Source: Rutpela maculata (Eukaryota > Arthropoda > Insecta > Coleoptera > Cerambycidae). From it: 64,000 nt of DNA. The DNA lies in contig OW386290.2 in the NCBI GenBank assembly GCA_936432065.2, positions 52,904,843-52,968,842 of the forward strand. The letters are read 5' to 3'. How positions within the stretch are numbered: the stretch's first letter is position 1; each line of letters opens with the position of its first letter. A model generated the notes under the pieces. That model was given only the letters and a program-made list of their open reading frames with translations, was not told the origin of the DNA and searched no databases. A program made the position numbers and the translations under genes. Shown here in pieces: positions 1-10,041 of the stretch.

Positions 1-14
1 TCTAAAAATCTTGT

Positions 15-319
15 TGTGACATGTTCTACCCCAGAGACATCTCTGAGTGTTCACTCTAACGTCAAACGGTAGACAGTAAACAGAAACAAAGCTAATTAGT
101 TAGTTTGGCTGTTGTCACAGGGATAGCGCGCGCGGTGCCGTGGTCTAAGGACGACGAGAAACGTCGAGGAACGTGGTGACGTCTGGTAGAATAATCCAAA
201 AGCGAATTACCTAGGACTTAAATGCATGGAAAAGCTCAGAATGAACAGTTTAGCTCTGATAGCAAATTCAGTAAGATGAGAAAGGTAGTAAAGTGATCAA
301 GTGACTAAAGTACTGACAC
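15..319 (+). repeat. Partial LTR of gypsy family (copy 0)
   Basis: This begins TGTGACATGTTC like the LTRs at 3682 and 30653, and carries the same GC-rich block (about 127-140) and the 'gacgagaaacgtcgagga' segment that also occurs in the 3682 LTR. It stops shortly after 'gtgactaaagt', where a second LTR begins at 320, so its U3 side is present and the R/U5 side is missing. It resembles the 3682 LTR more than the adjacent 320 LTR. It is probably the remnant of a separate insertion or of unequal LTR recombination. Confidence 0.6.
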
Positions 320-738
320 TGTGACATTCCAAACCCCGGACACATCTACGAGCGTTCAAAAGGTAGATAGTAAACAGAAACTAAGCTAGTTGGTTGGTTC
401 GGCTGTCGTCTCAGAGATGGCGCGCAGTATCATAATCTGGACTTCTGGAAATATCTAGAGAGTGGCGACATCATGACAGAATATTCTGGATTCCTCATCT
501 TTGGGTATATGAAGGCATGGAGAAACCCACAGTTAACAGTTTAGTTTGAGTACAGTTCAGAAGGAGATCAGTTAGTGAGAACAGATCAAAGAGTAAACAA
601 AGTGATAAAGTGACTAAAGTAGTGAATTATAGTACACAGTGTAATATTAGTAAAGTAATTAGTACGTAAGTTAATAAATTAGTGTTTAGTGTTACCCTGG
701 TGTTATAATTTTCGGATCCACTATACAGGGTCTTTACA
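320..738 (+). repeat. 5' LTR of degraded gypsy element copy 1
   Basis: The segment starts TGTGAC and ends TTTACA, directly before a primer-binding-site-like sequence. Its last ~200 bp (from 'gtgataaagtgactaaag' on) closely match the LTR ends at 4082 and 31102. The central part ('cttctggaaatatctag') matches the 30653 LTR better than the 3682 LTR, so the two LTRs flanking this internal region are not a simple identical pair. The boundaries rest on the TG...CA ends and the adjacent PBS. Confidence 0.7.
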
Positions 739-743
739 ATAAT

Positions 744-760
744 TGGTGTCAGAAGCGGAA
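744..760 (+). other. Primer binding site, tRNA-Leu-like
   Basis: TGGTGTCAGAAGCGGAA lies six bases after the LTR end. It resembles the complement of a tRNA-Leu 3' end (TGGTGTCAGAAGTGG type) used by several Ty3/gypsy elements. The primer identity is inferred from memory of the motif and was not searched. Confidence 0.55.
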
Positions 761-897
761 TTATAACGGAAGATTTCTGGAGAAGGTTTCTACAATGTTC
801 TTCTCGGGAATTAGTGGCGACACGGAAAATTGACTTTCGGGACATTATTTAAGGACTATTCTTGGACTAAAAACTGTGTAAAGTGCGTTTTCGGGGA

Positions 898-1325
898 AGT
901 TCCAGAACATTCTATTCGGAAACTAATGGAGATAACTGAATTCTTTCAAATGGAAAGTGATACAGACACTAAATTAGACTTATTTATGTTAGTTTAAGAA
1001 AATTTATAGAACATTCTATTTGGAAATCAGTGGAGATAATTGAATAATTTCAACTGGAAAGTGATACAAACACTAAATAAGTCTTATTTATGTTAGTTCT
1101 AGAACAGTCTATTTGGAAATCAGTGTAGATATTTGAATTATTTCAACCGGAAAGTGATATAGACACTAAATAAGACTTATTTGTGTTAGTTTGAGAAAAG
1201 TTCTAGAACGTTCTATTTGGAAATTACTGAAGATAGTGGAATTCTAATAACCGGACAGTGACATAAACTCTAAATAAGACTCTTTTGTGCCATTTCGAGA
1301 TTTTTCTAGAAAGTTCCATTGGAAA
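898..1325 (+). repeat. Four tandem ~105-bp leader repeats
   Basis: Four diverged head-to-tail units, starting near 898, 1001, 1099 and 1201, share 'ttctagaacattctatttgg', 'ggaaagtgatacagacac' and 'taaataagacttatttatg'. They fill the untranslated leader between the PBS and the gag start. Related sequence lies at 15200-15560 in the minus-strand copy, so the repeats belong to the element family. They may be packaging or leader structure; function is unknown. Confidence 0.7.
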
Positions 1326-1368
1326 AATCGACGAGATATTGTGCAATAAACTTGGTTAACGTCATCGT

Positions 1369-2703
1369 ATGCCCATAACAACAAGAAGCATGACAGCAGA
1401 AAAACAAATACAGGACCTATTTGCGCAGTTTAGGAAGATGATGTAGCAGCAACGTCAGGAAGACAAAGAAGAATAGGAGAAAAGACATTAAGAAGAAAAA
1501 GAGGATAAAAAAGAAGGCGTCAAGGTGAGAGAGACGAATTAAAGAAAATGATGGAAGATCTAGAAAAATGATGGAAGACTTGGAAAAAAACCTTTAGAGG
1601 AGCAAGAAAGACGCTCGGAGGTAGTAAGAAAAATTCTTGACGAACAAAAGAAAATACAACAGGATGTAATCTTCTCAGCTGCTGAGGAATTGAAAAATGA
1701 AATCATGACATGGGCAGCGTAAAGTCCGAAGTAGGCGAAATTAAGATTGAAGTCACTGAAGTCAAGACGGAAGTCAGTCAAGTCAAAGGGGAAGTAAGTG
1801 ACATCAAAGGAAAAATGAGTGAGTTCGAAGGAGAAGTGGAGCAAGCTTAAGCGACAATTGAGACAGAAAGGAGGCCAGCTAGTAGCATCGTCAGGTTCTC
1901 AGTTAAAAATCTCTCTCCCTTGACGGCCAAAGCTCATGGACAACTTATAAGAGACAGTTTAAGGCAGCTGCATCTGTGAATAACTGGGATAATGAGGAAA
2001 AGGCTATGGCATTAGTTCTAGCACTTAGGGGCCAAGCCTCAGAGTTACTTCAGACTATCCCAGTGGAGAAACAAAGAGACTTCAGTTTTGGAAGCTGCAT
2101 TGAACTTGAGATATGGCGACTAACACCTTGCCCAAGGATACCAGGCTCAGTTAAAATCACGGACGCAAAAGGCTGGGGAAAGCTTACAAAAATGCGAAGC
2201 TGCAATAAAGAGACTAGCACCATGGCATACCCAAGTGTCCCAAGAGAATTTCAGGAACAATTAGCCGTGGTGCCTTTTTAGATGGCATAAGGAACGAAGA
2301 GGTCAGGCGAATTCTTAGAATATCCTGGCATCAAAGTATTAGCGAGGATTTGGTGCGTGCCCTTGAAGTAGAGGCTGCCTTTAAAGACACCCCGCGCTCA
2401 AAAGTGCGTGCTGTGACAGTCGAAGAGGCACATTAAGATAAAAAGAATCTGGACACTAAGGACCTCCTTGAAATGTTCAGTAAATTATTGGCCAAACTAG
2501 ATTCTCTGGGGAAACAGGACAAACAACAAGGAAGAGCAAAACCGAACGGAAGCATCAGATGTTATCAGTGTGGTAAATTAGGACATATTAAGCGGGATTG
2601 TCGACAGCGAAGCCCTGAGGAGGTAAATGCCACAGTTGTCGAAGAGTCGTATTGGGACAAAAAGAATCTGCACACTATAGACGTACATGAAATGTTCAAT
2701 TAA
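1369..2703 (+). pseudogene. Degraded gag of gypsy element copy 1
   Basis: The ATG at 1369 opens a reading that starts MPITTRSM, matching the minus-strand copy (MPVTTRSM) at 15137. An in-frame stop follows after about 25 codons (near 1443), then a Glu/Lys-rich coiled-coil region with frameshifts. The capsid-like part around 1976-2280 contains NNWDNEEKAMALVLALRGQ. A CCHC zinc knuckle (C-Y-Q-C-G-K-L-G-H-I-K-R-D-C) sits at 2560-2601. Several stops and frameshifts separate these blocks, so no full-length Gag can be made. Gag would package the element RNA; here it is only a relic. Confidence 0.75.
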
Positions 2704-3670
2704 TTACTGGCCAAATTGGTTAAGCAACCAAGCGGTGGGAAGCCAAGTAGGGGTATTCGACGTTACAGCTGCGGAAAACTACACCATGTTAGATGAGATT
2801 GTCGACAGTGGAGCTCTGAGAGGGTACACGCCACTGGGGCAGTGCCGGCTAGTGAAAGCGATGCCCCCCAGAGAAATAAAGATTTGCCAGCTTCAAATAA
2901 TCCCGAGTAGTCTACCATTACAAGGCTGTGTAAACGAAACGAAAGAGATTCCAGATAATTGGACAAAGGAAGTTTTAAGACAGGAGCAACTGAGTGATGC
3001 AGAAATTGGACCTATATTGCGAGCAAAAGAAAAAAGAACCCGACCAGAATGGAAGGATGTTTCAAACAAAGGAGTATGATTGAAGGCTTTATGGTCACAA
3101 TGGGATTCACTTAGAGTCTTAGATGGTCTGTTGAAGGGAGCATGGGAAAGCCCGGATCGAAAGCAAGTTGCCATGCGTCTAGTGATTCCCAGGTGCTCCG
3201 AGAAGTGCATAATGGAATGTTACGCAGACACTAACGCTGAGTAAAATGGGAGAACGATTCTACTGGGTTAATAGTCGTCAGGATGTGGAGGCTTGGTGTC
3301 GCAAATGTAAGAATTGTGCTGCCAGTAAGGAACCACTTTTCGTGAGCGACAATGCGGATGAAAGTCGAGGACGGCCGAAGAATGTCCGAGAACAGATCAC
3401 CAAAACTAGTGACCCAATGAAAGCTCGTTATGATCATAATGCCAGTACAGGAGGATTCATGGTGGGGGATCTGCTTTAGCTGTGCAACCCACAGCGGAAG
3501 GAATTGAGATCCTCGAAGCTTCAACCACCTTGGGAAAGACCGTATTCAGTTATCACCCGGATCAATGTTGTTGTCTAGTGAATTCAAAGAAGTAAAAAAT
3601 CGTACACTTAGACAGACTGGCGAAGTATGTGAAAGAGACTGAATTGCCTGACCGGGACGTTCTGGCTTAA
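2704..3670 (+). pseudogene. Degraded, internally deleted pol of copy 1
   Basis: What remains are pieces of a Ty3/gypsy pol. There is a linker (PREIKICQL...LPLQGCVNETKE), the region before the integrase zinc finger (IGPILRAKE), an HHCC-type finger end (DVEAWCRKCKNCAA) near 3286-3330, and an integrase C-terminal tail (DPMKARYDHNAS..., ending ELPDRDVLA and a stop at 3668). Protease, reverse transcriptase, RNase H and the integrase catalytic core are absent. The join from NCAA to the C-terminal tail recurs in the copy near 30280. Stops at 3078 and 3478 break it further. Confidence 0.75.
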
Positions 3671-3681
3671 GGAGGGGGCAG
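3671..3681 (+). other. Polypurine tract of copy 1
   Basis: GGAGGGGGCAG lies directly before the TGTGAC start of the 3' LTR and just after the pol stop codon. This is the usual plus-strand primer position in LTR retroelements. Confidence 0.7.
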
Positions 3682-4082
3682 TGTGACATGTTCTACCCCA
3701 GAGACATCTATGAGCGTTCCCTCTAAGTTCAAAAGGTAGACAGTAAACAGAAACTAATTAGTTAGTTCAGCTGTTGTCTCAGAGATGGCGCGCGCGGTCT
3801 CGTAGTCTAGGAACGACGAGAAACGTCGAGGAACTACCGCGAACTACCTAGGGCTATATAAAGGCATGGAGAAGCTCAGAATGAACAGTTTAGCTTTGAT
3901 AGCAAGTTCAATAAGATCAGAAAGATAATAAAGTGATCAAGTGACTAAAGTAGTGAATTATAGTACTTAGTGGAATATTAGTAAAGTAATTAATTGTTGT
4001 AATTAGTACGTAAGTTAATAAATTAGTGTTTAGTGTTACCCAGGTGTTATAATTTTCGGATCCACGATACAAGGTATTAACA
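3682..4082 (+). repeat. 3' LTR of degraded gypsy element copy 1
   Basis: This 401-bp LTR runs from TGTGACATG to TTAACA. It has a TATATAAA box at 3855-3862 and the conserved end 'gataatttcggatccacgat'-like block seen in the LTRs ending at 738 and 31102. It lacks the ~40-bp central segment present in the 30653 LTR. It ends 34 bp before the errantivirus insertion. Confidence 0.75.
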
Positions 4083-4116
4083 AAAGGAGTGTAAACACGC
4101 AATAATATTTTATATA

Positions 4117-4624
4117 TGTTATATTAAATTTAAGTAGATTGTATTGTATTGTATAACGCATTATTATAAGTCCATAATCAAGTCGATTCACACAAGTAAT
4201 TTAATGCCATTACTGATAAAATTATTATTTCCTTTCATATCTTCATTCTTATCGTCGTAACCCGATACCTTCGTCTACCAAAATCACGTACGGGATTATT
4301 TTACTCTGTGAAAAGCAAACTAAAGTAAATATAACTGCAATTCAGCTAAAATAAGTTATAAGTACAACTGGACAGCTATCGCAGTTCAGTTGCCGTCATT
4401 CAGTCAAACTCACTAGTTATAAGCAAATGGGCAAAGACCCTCTAAATATTATTTCATATACTATTGTTTGAGCAAGTCTCTTATATTTTAATTATTATTA
4501 TTCTAAGCTCTTAAGTCGAGCATATTGTAGTGAAATAAGTGTAAACCAGTGTAAATCATAACCTGTAAACATTACCTAATAAAATTGTTTTTAAAAACTC
4601 AAAAAGTGAAATCAAGATACAACA
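4117..4624 (+). repeat. 5' LTR of errantivirus
   Basis: 508 bp, beginning TGTTAT and ending ACAACA. An AATAAA polyadenylation signal lies at about 4578-4583. I found no difference from the 3' LTR when reading line by line. The LTR would supply promoter and polyadenylation functions. Confidence 0.95.
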
Positions 4625-4626
4625 AT

Positions 4627-4644
4627 TGGCGCAGTCGGTAGGAT
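4627..4644 (+). other. Primer binding site, tRNA-Ser-like
   Basis: TGGCGCAGTCGGTAGGA starts two bases after the LTR. This matches the tRNA-Ser type used by Drosophila elements of the 17.6/297/ZAM group rather than the tRNA-Lys type of gypsy itself. The assignment is from remembered family motifs. Confidence 0.75.
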
Positions 4645-4784
4645 CCGCAAAACACAGTCAGAACAAGGAACCTGAACCTAACTGGCAGTGGTGGATCAAA
4701 TCCTTCAACGGCAGAAACGAACCAAGATCCCTTCAAGAAGAAGCAATCACGCGAACAACGAACGATAGATCTCCACACACTCTC

Positions 4785-4798
4785 ATGAAACCACTAAT
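4785..4798 (+). CDS. env: Probable env exon 1 / five-codon upstream ORF
   Basis: The only upstream ATG I see in the leader (4785) opens a five-codon ORF ending TAA at 4800-4802. Inside it lies a consensus 5' splice site, GTAAGT at 4799-4804. Splicing from 4798 to the acceptor TTATTTTCAG ending at 10041 would leave 14 nt (four codons plus two bases) that join the env frame in phase and supply its start codon. In unspliced genomic RNA the same ATG makes a tiny upstream ORF 127 nt before gag. This is inference from splice consensus and frame. Confidence 0.72.
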
Positions 4799-4928
4799 GT
4801 AAGTACATTTAACTTTGAATCTAAGTGCATCGAAAGTGTTAAATTTTTCTCTCGTTAATATTTTTCGCGAACCATCAGTTCTATTATCCAATCTTCCCCT
4901 TTTCCCAATTTAATCAAATCCTGTAAAA

Positions 4929-6275
4929 ATGCCAAACGACCAAGACGAACGTCAACTCGAACAAGACGAACGTCAACTCGAACACGACGTACGTCAATTA
5001 GAACCCTACAAGCTATCAGAAATTTTTTCAATAGTCCCCGAATTCGATGGTGACCAAATCTTTTTAAATACCTTTCTTAACGCTTGCGATCATTCGCATG
5101 GCATGGCCATTGGTGACCAGCAAAAGCTGCTAACTTTGCACATTAAAAATAAGCTCCGCGGACGAGCAGCACAGTTAATTAATTCAAGAAATCCAGCGAC
5201 TTGGGCTGAAATTAAGCAGCTTCTATCAGTTCATTTCGGAGATTCACGCGACTTAACGTCTCTGATACAGGACCTGCAGCGTATCAAGCAACTTCCAAAT
5301 GAATCGGCCCTAACCTTCTTCTCCCGTCTGCAAACCCATAATGCTAAAATGCATGCAGCAGTACAGAAATCGCGTCTAACTGTAGAACAAAAAACCGCTC
5401 AGTCTCAACTCGTCGAGACGATGACGCTAAACACTCTTCTTACTGGTCTAGAACCCCGTCTAGGACAGATTATAAGGGCAGGAAATCCCCCTGACATGCT
5501 CCAAGCATCCATTCGCATCAGACGAGAACTCCAGCTCTCTTATTTTGAAAACCAAAAGTTTAATAAAACAAGCAACTCCCGAGACGTCCAAACCACCCCT
5601 ATACGAAAACCAAATGTCCCAACCAATTCTCAAAAAACGTGCACATACTGCAAACGAACAGGCCACCTCATCAATGAATGCCGCGCACGCCAGCAATCCT
5701 CACAATCATTTAATTATACGAGTTTTACTCCACAAAATTTCAACTCGAATCCTCAGAGGCAATATGCTGCCCCTCAACAACAACAACAAAGGTCATTTCC
5801 CCAACAAAACTTTTCTAACCAAAATCAAAGGCCAAATCAATTCCCCAACAGACCAAATCAATTTCAACCTCGACCGTCTGTAATACAACCAAATCCAAAT
5901 TTTAACCGAAATGATCAGCCCCGAACACATCATATAAATTATCCGATGCAAAACTACCCAAACGAGGAATATCGAGAATACTCTAACACAGAGTTTCAGG
6001 AATTCCCATCCGAACCACAAGAATATTATTCAGAAGAGCCGTATCAATACCCTAATACTTCCCAGGATTTTCAATTAGGCCCTCAAACTCTTCACGACCC
6101 CCCGAACTATCAAACTCAATGTCCCGAAACTTTTACACAGGAGAACCCTGTTATGTTCCCGGAGATGACTCTGGAGGACTACAACCCAATTTCAGATCTG
6201 GCATCCCAAGTCCAGTCAATGAACCTGGACAACTTCAACCCCAATTTGAACTTCCCCGAACAAGACTTCATTTAA
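4929..6275 (+). CDS. gag: Errantivirus Gag polyprotein
   Basis: This 448-aa frame should form the capsid that packages the element RNA. The ATG at 4929 has an A-rich upstream context (AAAAATGCC) and follows the leader. The N-terminus holds three near-identical 7-residue repeats (QDERQLE type, residues 4-24). A capsid-like region covers roughly residues 30-215. One CCHC zinc knuckle is visible at C238, C241, H246, C251, followed by a long Gln/Asn/Pro-rich tail (about 255-400). The gene overlaps pol by 157 nt in the -1 frame. No stop or frameshift disrupts it. Confidence 0.93.
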   Translation: MPNDQDERQLEQDERQLEHDVRQLEPYKLSEIFSIVPEFDGDQIFLNTFLNACDHSHGMAIGDQQKLLTLHIKNKLRGRAAQLINSRNPATWAEIKQLLSVHFGDSRDLTSLIQDLQRIKQLPNESALTFFSRLQTHNAKMHAAVQKSRLTVEQKTAQSQLVETMTLNTLLTGLEPRLGQIIRAGNPPDMLQASIRIRRELQLSYFENQKFNKTSNSRDVQTTPIRKPNVPTNSQKTCTYCKRTGHLINECRARQQSSQSFNYTSFTPQNFNSNPQRQYAAPQQQQQRSFPQQNFSNQNQRPNQFPNRPNQFQPRPSVIQPNPNFNRNDQPRTHHINYPMQNYPNEEYREYSNTEFQEFPSEPQEYYSEEPYQYPNTSQDFQLGPQTLHDPPNYQTQCPETFTQENPVMFPEMTLEDYNPISDLASQVQSMNLDNFNPNLNFPEQDFI

Positions 6276-9200
6276 ATCCCCTTCTAACCGTCAAATCTGA
6301 AAATCTGTACTATATCAAAGATGCCACCAATACCTTTAAACTCTTGATTGATACCGGTGCAGGAATCTCGATATTTAAAGAAAAAACCGCCGAAAAATTT
6401 TCGAATAAATTTTCCGAAAATGCCGTTATTCAAGGAATAACCAACGAAAAAATCTTAATAAAAGAATCCAAACTTATTCCATTTAAAGTAGGCGATCCTC
6501 ATAAAGTATACATTTACAATCTAGACATAGAATTTGACGGATTACTCGGATCGGATTTTCTAGAACATTACGGTTGCATAATAGACATAAAAAACAAAAA
6601 ACTCACTACTAACTATAAAACAATACCCCTCTTCAAGGCAGGTGACGAGGCTAGCGAAACTCCAATCATCATTAAAAACACGCATCTTAACGAAAATTTC
6701 ACAAAAAACATAATTTCCATCGAACCTAGAACCGAGCAAGTTTTCAAATTAAGATGTAGTCTAACAAATACTGATGCTATACTGCTAGCTCAGGAAGTAG
6801 AAAAGGTCAGATTACCTAACGCTATAGTTAAAGTAAATGAAAAAGGTGAATTTCTAACTTCCGTAATTAACGCCAATGCTATACCTAAGATAATTGACTT
6901 TTCAGACTTAAAATTAGAACCAGTTACGCATTTCGATTTAGCTTGCAATGTAAATATTTCAAACGCGAATTTGAATGAATTACAAAACGATGCCACGGAC
7001 AGGCTGTGCGAAATTCAGAACCAATTACGTCTAGAACACCTCAACGACGAAGAAAGAGAATCGATTGTAAATTTATGTCTCAAATTTTCGGACATCTTCT
7101 ACCTAGAAGGTGACTCCTTAACATTTACAAACGAAATAAAACATTCAATAGACACTAACAATGCCAAACCTGTTTTCACTAAATCATACAGGTACCCTCA
7201 AATTCATAAAGAAGAGGTTAAACGTCAAATGACAGAAATGCTCAATCAAGGCATAATTCAGCCGTCCATCTCACCCTGGTCCTCCCCAGTATGGGTCGTA
7301 CCAAAGAAGCTTGACGCCTCAGGCAAACAAAAATGGAGAGTCGTAATTGACTATCGAAAACTCAATGAGCTAACCGTTAACGACAAATACCCGTTGCCTA
7401 ATATTTCAGATCTCCTCGATCAATTAGGGAAGTGTGAATATTTCACCACTTTAGATCTTGCGTCTGGTTTTCACCAGATTGAAATTAGTAAAGAAGACAT
7501 CCAAAAGACAGCATTTTCTGTAGAAAACGGCCACTATGAATTTGTTCGTATGCCGTTTGGGTTGAAAAATGCACCCTCCACCTTCCAACGCGTTATGGAC
7601 AACATTCTGTTAGGCATTCAAAACGAACGCTGTCTCGTGTACATGGATGACATAATAATATATTCACCCACTATTCATGAGCACATTTCCAGAATTACAG
7701 AAGTCTTTAAAAGGTTAAGGAAAGCCAATCTTAAAATCCAGCCAGATAAGTGCGAATTTCTAAGGAAAGAAGTAGCTTATCTAGGTCACCTTATTACCCA
7801 AGACGGAGTCAAACCGAATCCCTCAAAAATTGACTGTATCCGAAACTTTCCAGAACCTAAGACACCAAAAGAGATTAAATCCTTTTTAGGATTGGCCGGT
7901 TATTACAGGCGCTTTATTTCCAACTTCGCAAAAATCTCTAAACCTCTTACTAAGCTTCTGCAAAAGGACATTCCATTCAATTTTGATTCGAATTGCAAAA
8001 ATTCCTTTGAAGATCTGAAAATCGCACTAACTTCAACCCCTATTTTGATTTACCCAAACTTCGATGATACCTTTCTCCTAACAACCGATGCTAGCGCATA
8101 CGCCATTGGAGCCGTGCTATCGCAAGGACCCGTAGGTAAAGACCTCCCAATAGCCTACGCATCGCGAACCTTATGTAGCGCGGAAACAAAATACTCCACG
8201 ATAGAAAGAGAGCTATTAGCTATCGTATGGGCAGTCAAACATTTCAGGCCGTACCTTTTCGGACGAAGATTTAAACTTATCACCGACCATCGACCCCTGA
8301 CTTGGCTCTTTTCGATTAAAGATCCCGGTAGTAGGCTCGCACGCTGGCGCCTCAAGCTGGAGGAATATGACTACGAGATCATATACAAGCCAGGCAAAAT
8401 TAACAAAAACGCGGACGCCTTATCTCGCATTAAAGTTAATCATATACAAAAATGCGTGGCGTTTCATAATAACGCACAAAACTTAGACAACCCACCTGAC
8501 CCAGAAAACATTCCCGATGACGAAGACGTACCACCTGAACAAGTAGTCCAAGAGTATGAAACGTTCGAAAAACTATATCAGACAACATCCCTAATCGATT
8601 ACTCTAAAATCCGATTCTCAAATAACCAACTGCTCGACAAAGACCATAAACATATAATTACATTCTTTCAGCAAGACAGTTTGCAAGACTTCCACTATAA
8701 AATTATAGAGGATATCCTTGAAGAAAATCCTGACTTTTCTAATAATAAAATTAATACCGTGTCTAGCAAAACAGTAAAAAATAGGTCTTACCATATTGTA
8801 CCCCTACCTTTCGACCCTATGTCAGCGATATTGCAACTCTTCGTTACAATATATAAAAATCAAAATGACATTGATCAGTCTAAAACATACTACGTCGAAA
8901 ATAACTTGAACTTGCCCATTCTCGAAATTTTCTCCTTTATATTTAGCGACAAAGAAATAAAATTAGTAATTTGTCAAGACGTTGTAACAAACCCCGATGA
9001 AGACCAAATCCCCATTATTCTCAATCAATTTCATGCCGGAAAGAACAACCTCCATCGCGGTATAAATGAAACCATACGTAGAATAAAGAACAAGTATAAT
9101 TGGGCTGGATTAACAAAAGACGTAGAAAAATTCGTAAAGGCTTGTGAAACATGTCAAAAAGCAAAAATCTTACGAAAGAACCTCGATAACCCTTTAGTTA

Positions 9201-10030
9201 TTACCGAAACACCGAGAACCCCTTTCGAACGAATTAACATCGACGTCATGGAAATTCCCACAAAAAACTACGCACTAACTATTAGAGATGAACTCACTAA
9301 GTTCACACAAGCATACGCCATACCAGATAAAACCGCGAAATCCATCGCGAATACCCTTCTACTTTATTTCCAACACTACGGTACACCCCTCCGTATACAC
9401 TGCGATTCCGGACGAGAATTCGAAAACCGACTTCTCAAAGACCTTTGCATTCTTTACGATATCAAGTTAACCCATTCTAGTGTACACCACCCGCAATCTA
9501 ATGGCTCACTCGAACGATTTCACGCGACGCTCATGGAAATGATAAGGGCTAACAAACTAGAAAACCCTAACGAACACCCACTGACTATTTTACCATACGC
9601 AGTTATTTGTTACAATAACTCCGTCAATAAGACGCACGGTTTCACCCCGTACGAGCTATTATTCGGGCACACCGCAAGTCGTCCTCCTGAAACACTTTAC
9701 AATCAGAAGGAACTGATATCGAAGTACATACGAGATTTGAATAACAGAATCTCGCATTACTACAAAATAGCCCGAACAAAAACCCAACTGCAAAAAGAAA
9801 AGGCGAAAGCGCGATTCGACAGACACGTAACTGACAATCCATACGAATTTAAAGTAGGCGACAAAGTCTATGTAAAAGAAAGCCAAATAAAAAATAAACT
9901 CCAAAATAAGTTCAACGGACCATTCGAAATTAGAGAAATTCTAAATAACTCCGCCATACTTTATAATCCCGAGACTAAACACACCACAAAAACCAACTTT
10001 GACAGAATGAAGCCATACTTTGAAAATTAA
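6119..10030 (+). CDS. pol: Errantivirus Pol: protease, reverse transcriptase, RNase H, integrase
   Basis: The frame is open for 1,303 codons from the first ATG and is probably reached by -1 frameshifting from gag, since the two frames overlap. Counted from 6119, the protease DTG is at 78-80, the reverse transcriptase YMDD at 508-511, and the RNase H Asp (TTDAS) at 657 with the ITDHRPL segment downstream. The integrase has an HHCC finger (HAGKNNLH...CETC), then D1042, D1096 and E1132, giving 35 residues between the last two (DD35E). A GPF motif (KFNGPFEI) near the C-terminus matches the GPY/F module of gypsy integrases. All key residues are present. It makes cDNA and inserts it into the genome. 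Confidence 0.96.
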   Translation: MSRNFYTGEPCYVPGDDSGGLQPNFRSGIPSPVNEPGQLQPQFELPRTRLHLNPLLTVKSENLYYIKDATNTFKLLIDTGAGISIFKEKTAEKFSNKFSENAVIQGITNEKILIKESKLIPFKVGDPHKVYIYNLDIEFDGLLGSDFLEHYGCIIDIKNKKLTTNYKTIPLFKAGDEASETPIIIKNTHLNENFTKNIISIEPRTEQVFKLRCSLTNTDAILLAQEVEKVRLPNAIVKVNEKGEFLTSVINANAIPKIIDFSDLKLEPVTHFDLACNVNISNANLNELQNDATDRLCEIQNQLRLEHLNDEERESIVNLCLKFSDIFYLEGDSLTFTNEIKHSIDTNNAKPVFTKSYRYPQIHKEEVKRQMTEMLNQGIIQPSISPWSSPVWVVPKKLDASGKQKWRVVIDYRKLNELTVNDKYPLPNISDLLDQLGKCEYFTTLDLASGFHQIEISKEDIQKTAFSVENGHYEFVRMPFGLKNAPSTFQRVMDNILLGIQNERCLVYMDDIIIYSPTIHEHISRITEVFKRLRKANLKIQPDKCEFLRKEVAYLGHLITQDGVKPNPSKIDCIRNFPEPKTPKEIKSFLGLAGYYRRFISNFAKISKPLTKLLQKDIPFNFDSNCKNSFEDLKIALTSTPILIYPNFDDTFLLTTDASAYAIGAVLSQGPVGKDLPIAYASRTLCSAETKYSTIERELLAIVWAVKHFRPYLFGRRFKLITDHRPLTWLFSIKDPGSRLARWRLKLEEYDYEIIYKPGKINKNADALSRIKVNHIQKCVAFHNNAQNLDNPPDPENIPDDEDVPPEQVVQEYETFEKLYQTTSLIDYSKIRFSNNQLLDKDHKHIITFFQQDSLQDFHYKIIEDILEENPDFSNNKINTVSSKTVKNRSYHIVPLPFDPMSAILQLFVTIYKNQNDIDQSKTYYVENNLNLPILEIFSFIFSDKEIKLVICQDVVTNPDEDQIPIILNQFHAGKNNLHRGINETIRRIKNKYNWAGLTKDVEKFVKACETCQKAKILRKNLDNPLVITETPRTPFERINIDVMEIPTKNYALTIRDELTKFTQAYAIPDKTAKSIANTLLLYFQHYGTPLRIHCDSGREFENRLLKDLCILYDIKLTHSSVHHPQSNGSLERFHATLMEMIRANKLENPNEHPLTILPYAVICYNNSVNKTHGFTPYELLFGHTASRPPETLYNQKELISKYIRDLNNRISHYYKIARTKTQLQKEKAKARFDRHVTDNPYEFKVGDKVYVKESQIKNKLQNKFNGPFEIREILNNSAILYNPETKHTTKTNFDRMKPYFEN

Positions 10031-10041
10031 TTTATTTTCAG

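Noticed and set aside
898..1325. Evenly spaced repeats resembling an array
   Set aside because: Units are directly adjacent, diverged and without unique spacers, and the same repeats occur in another gypsy leader, so this is not CRISPR.
6120..6140. Possible slippery site T-TTT-ACA in the gag frame
   Set aside because: It does not fit X-XXY-YYZ, so it was not called as the frameshift site.
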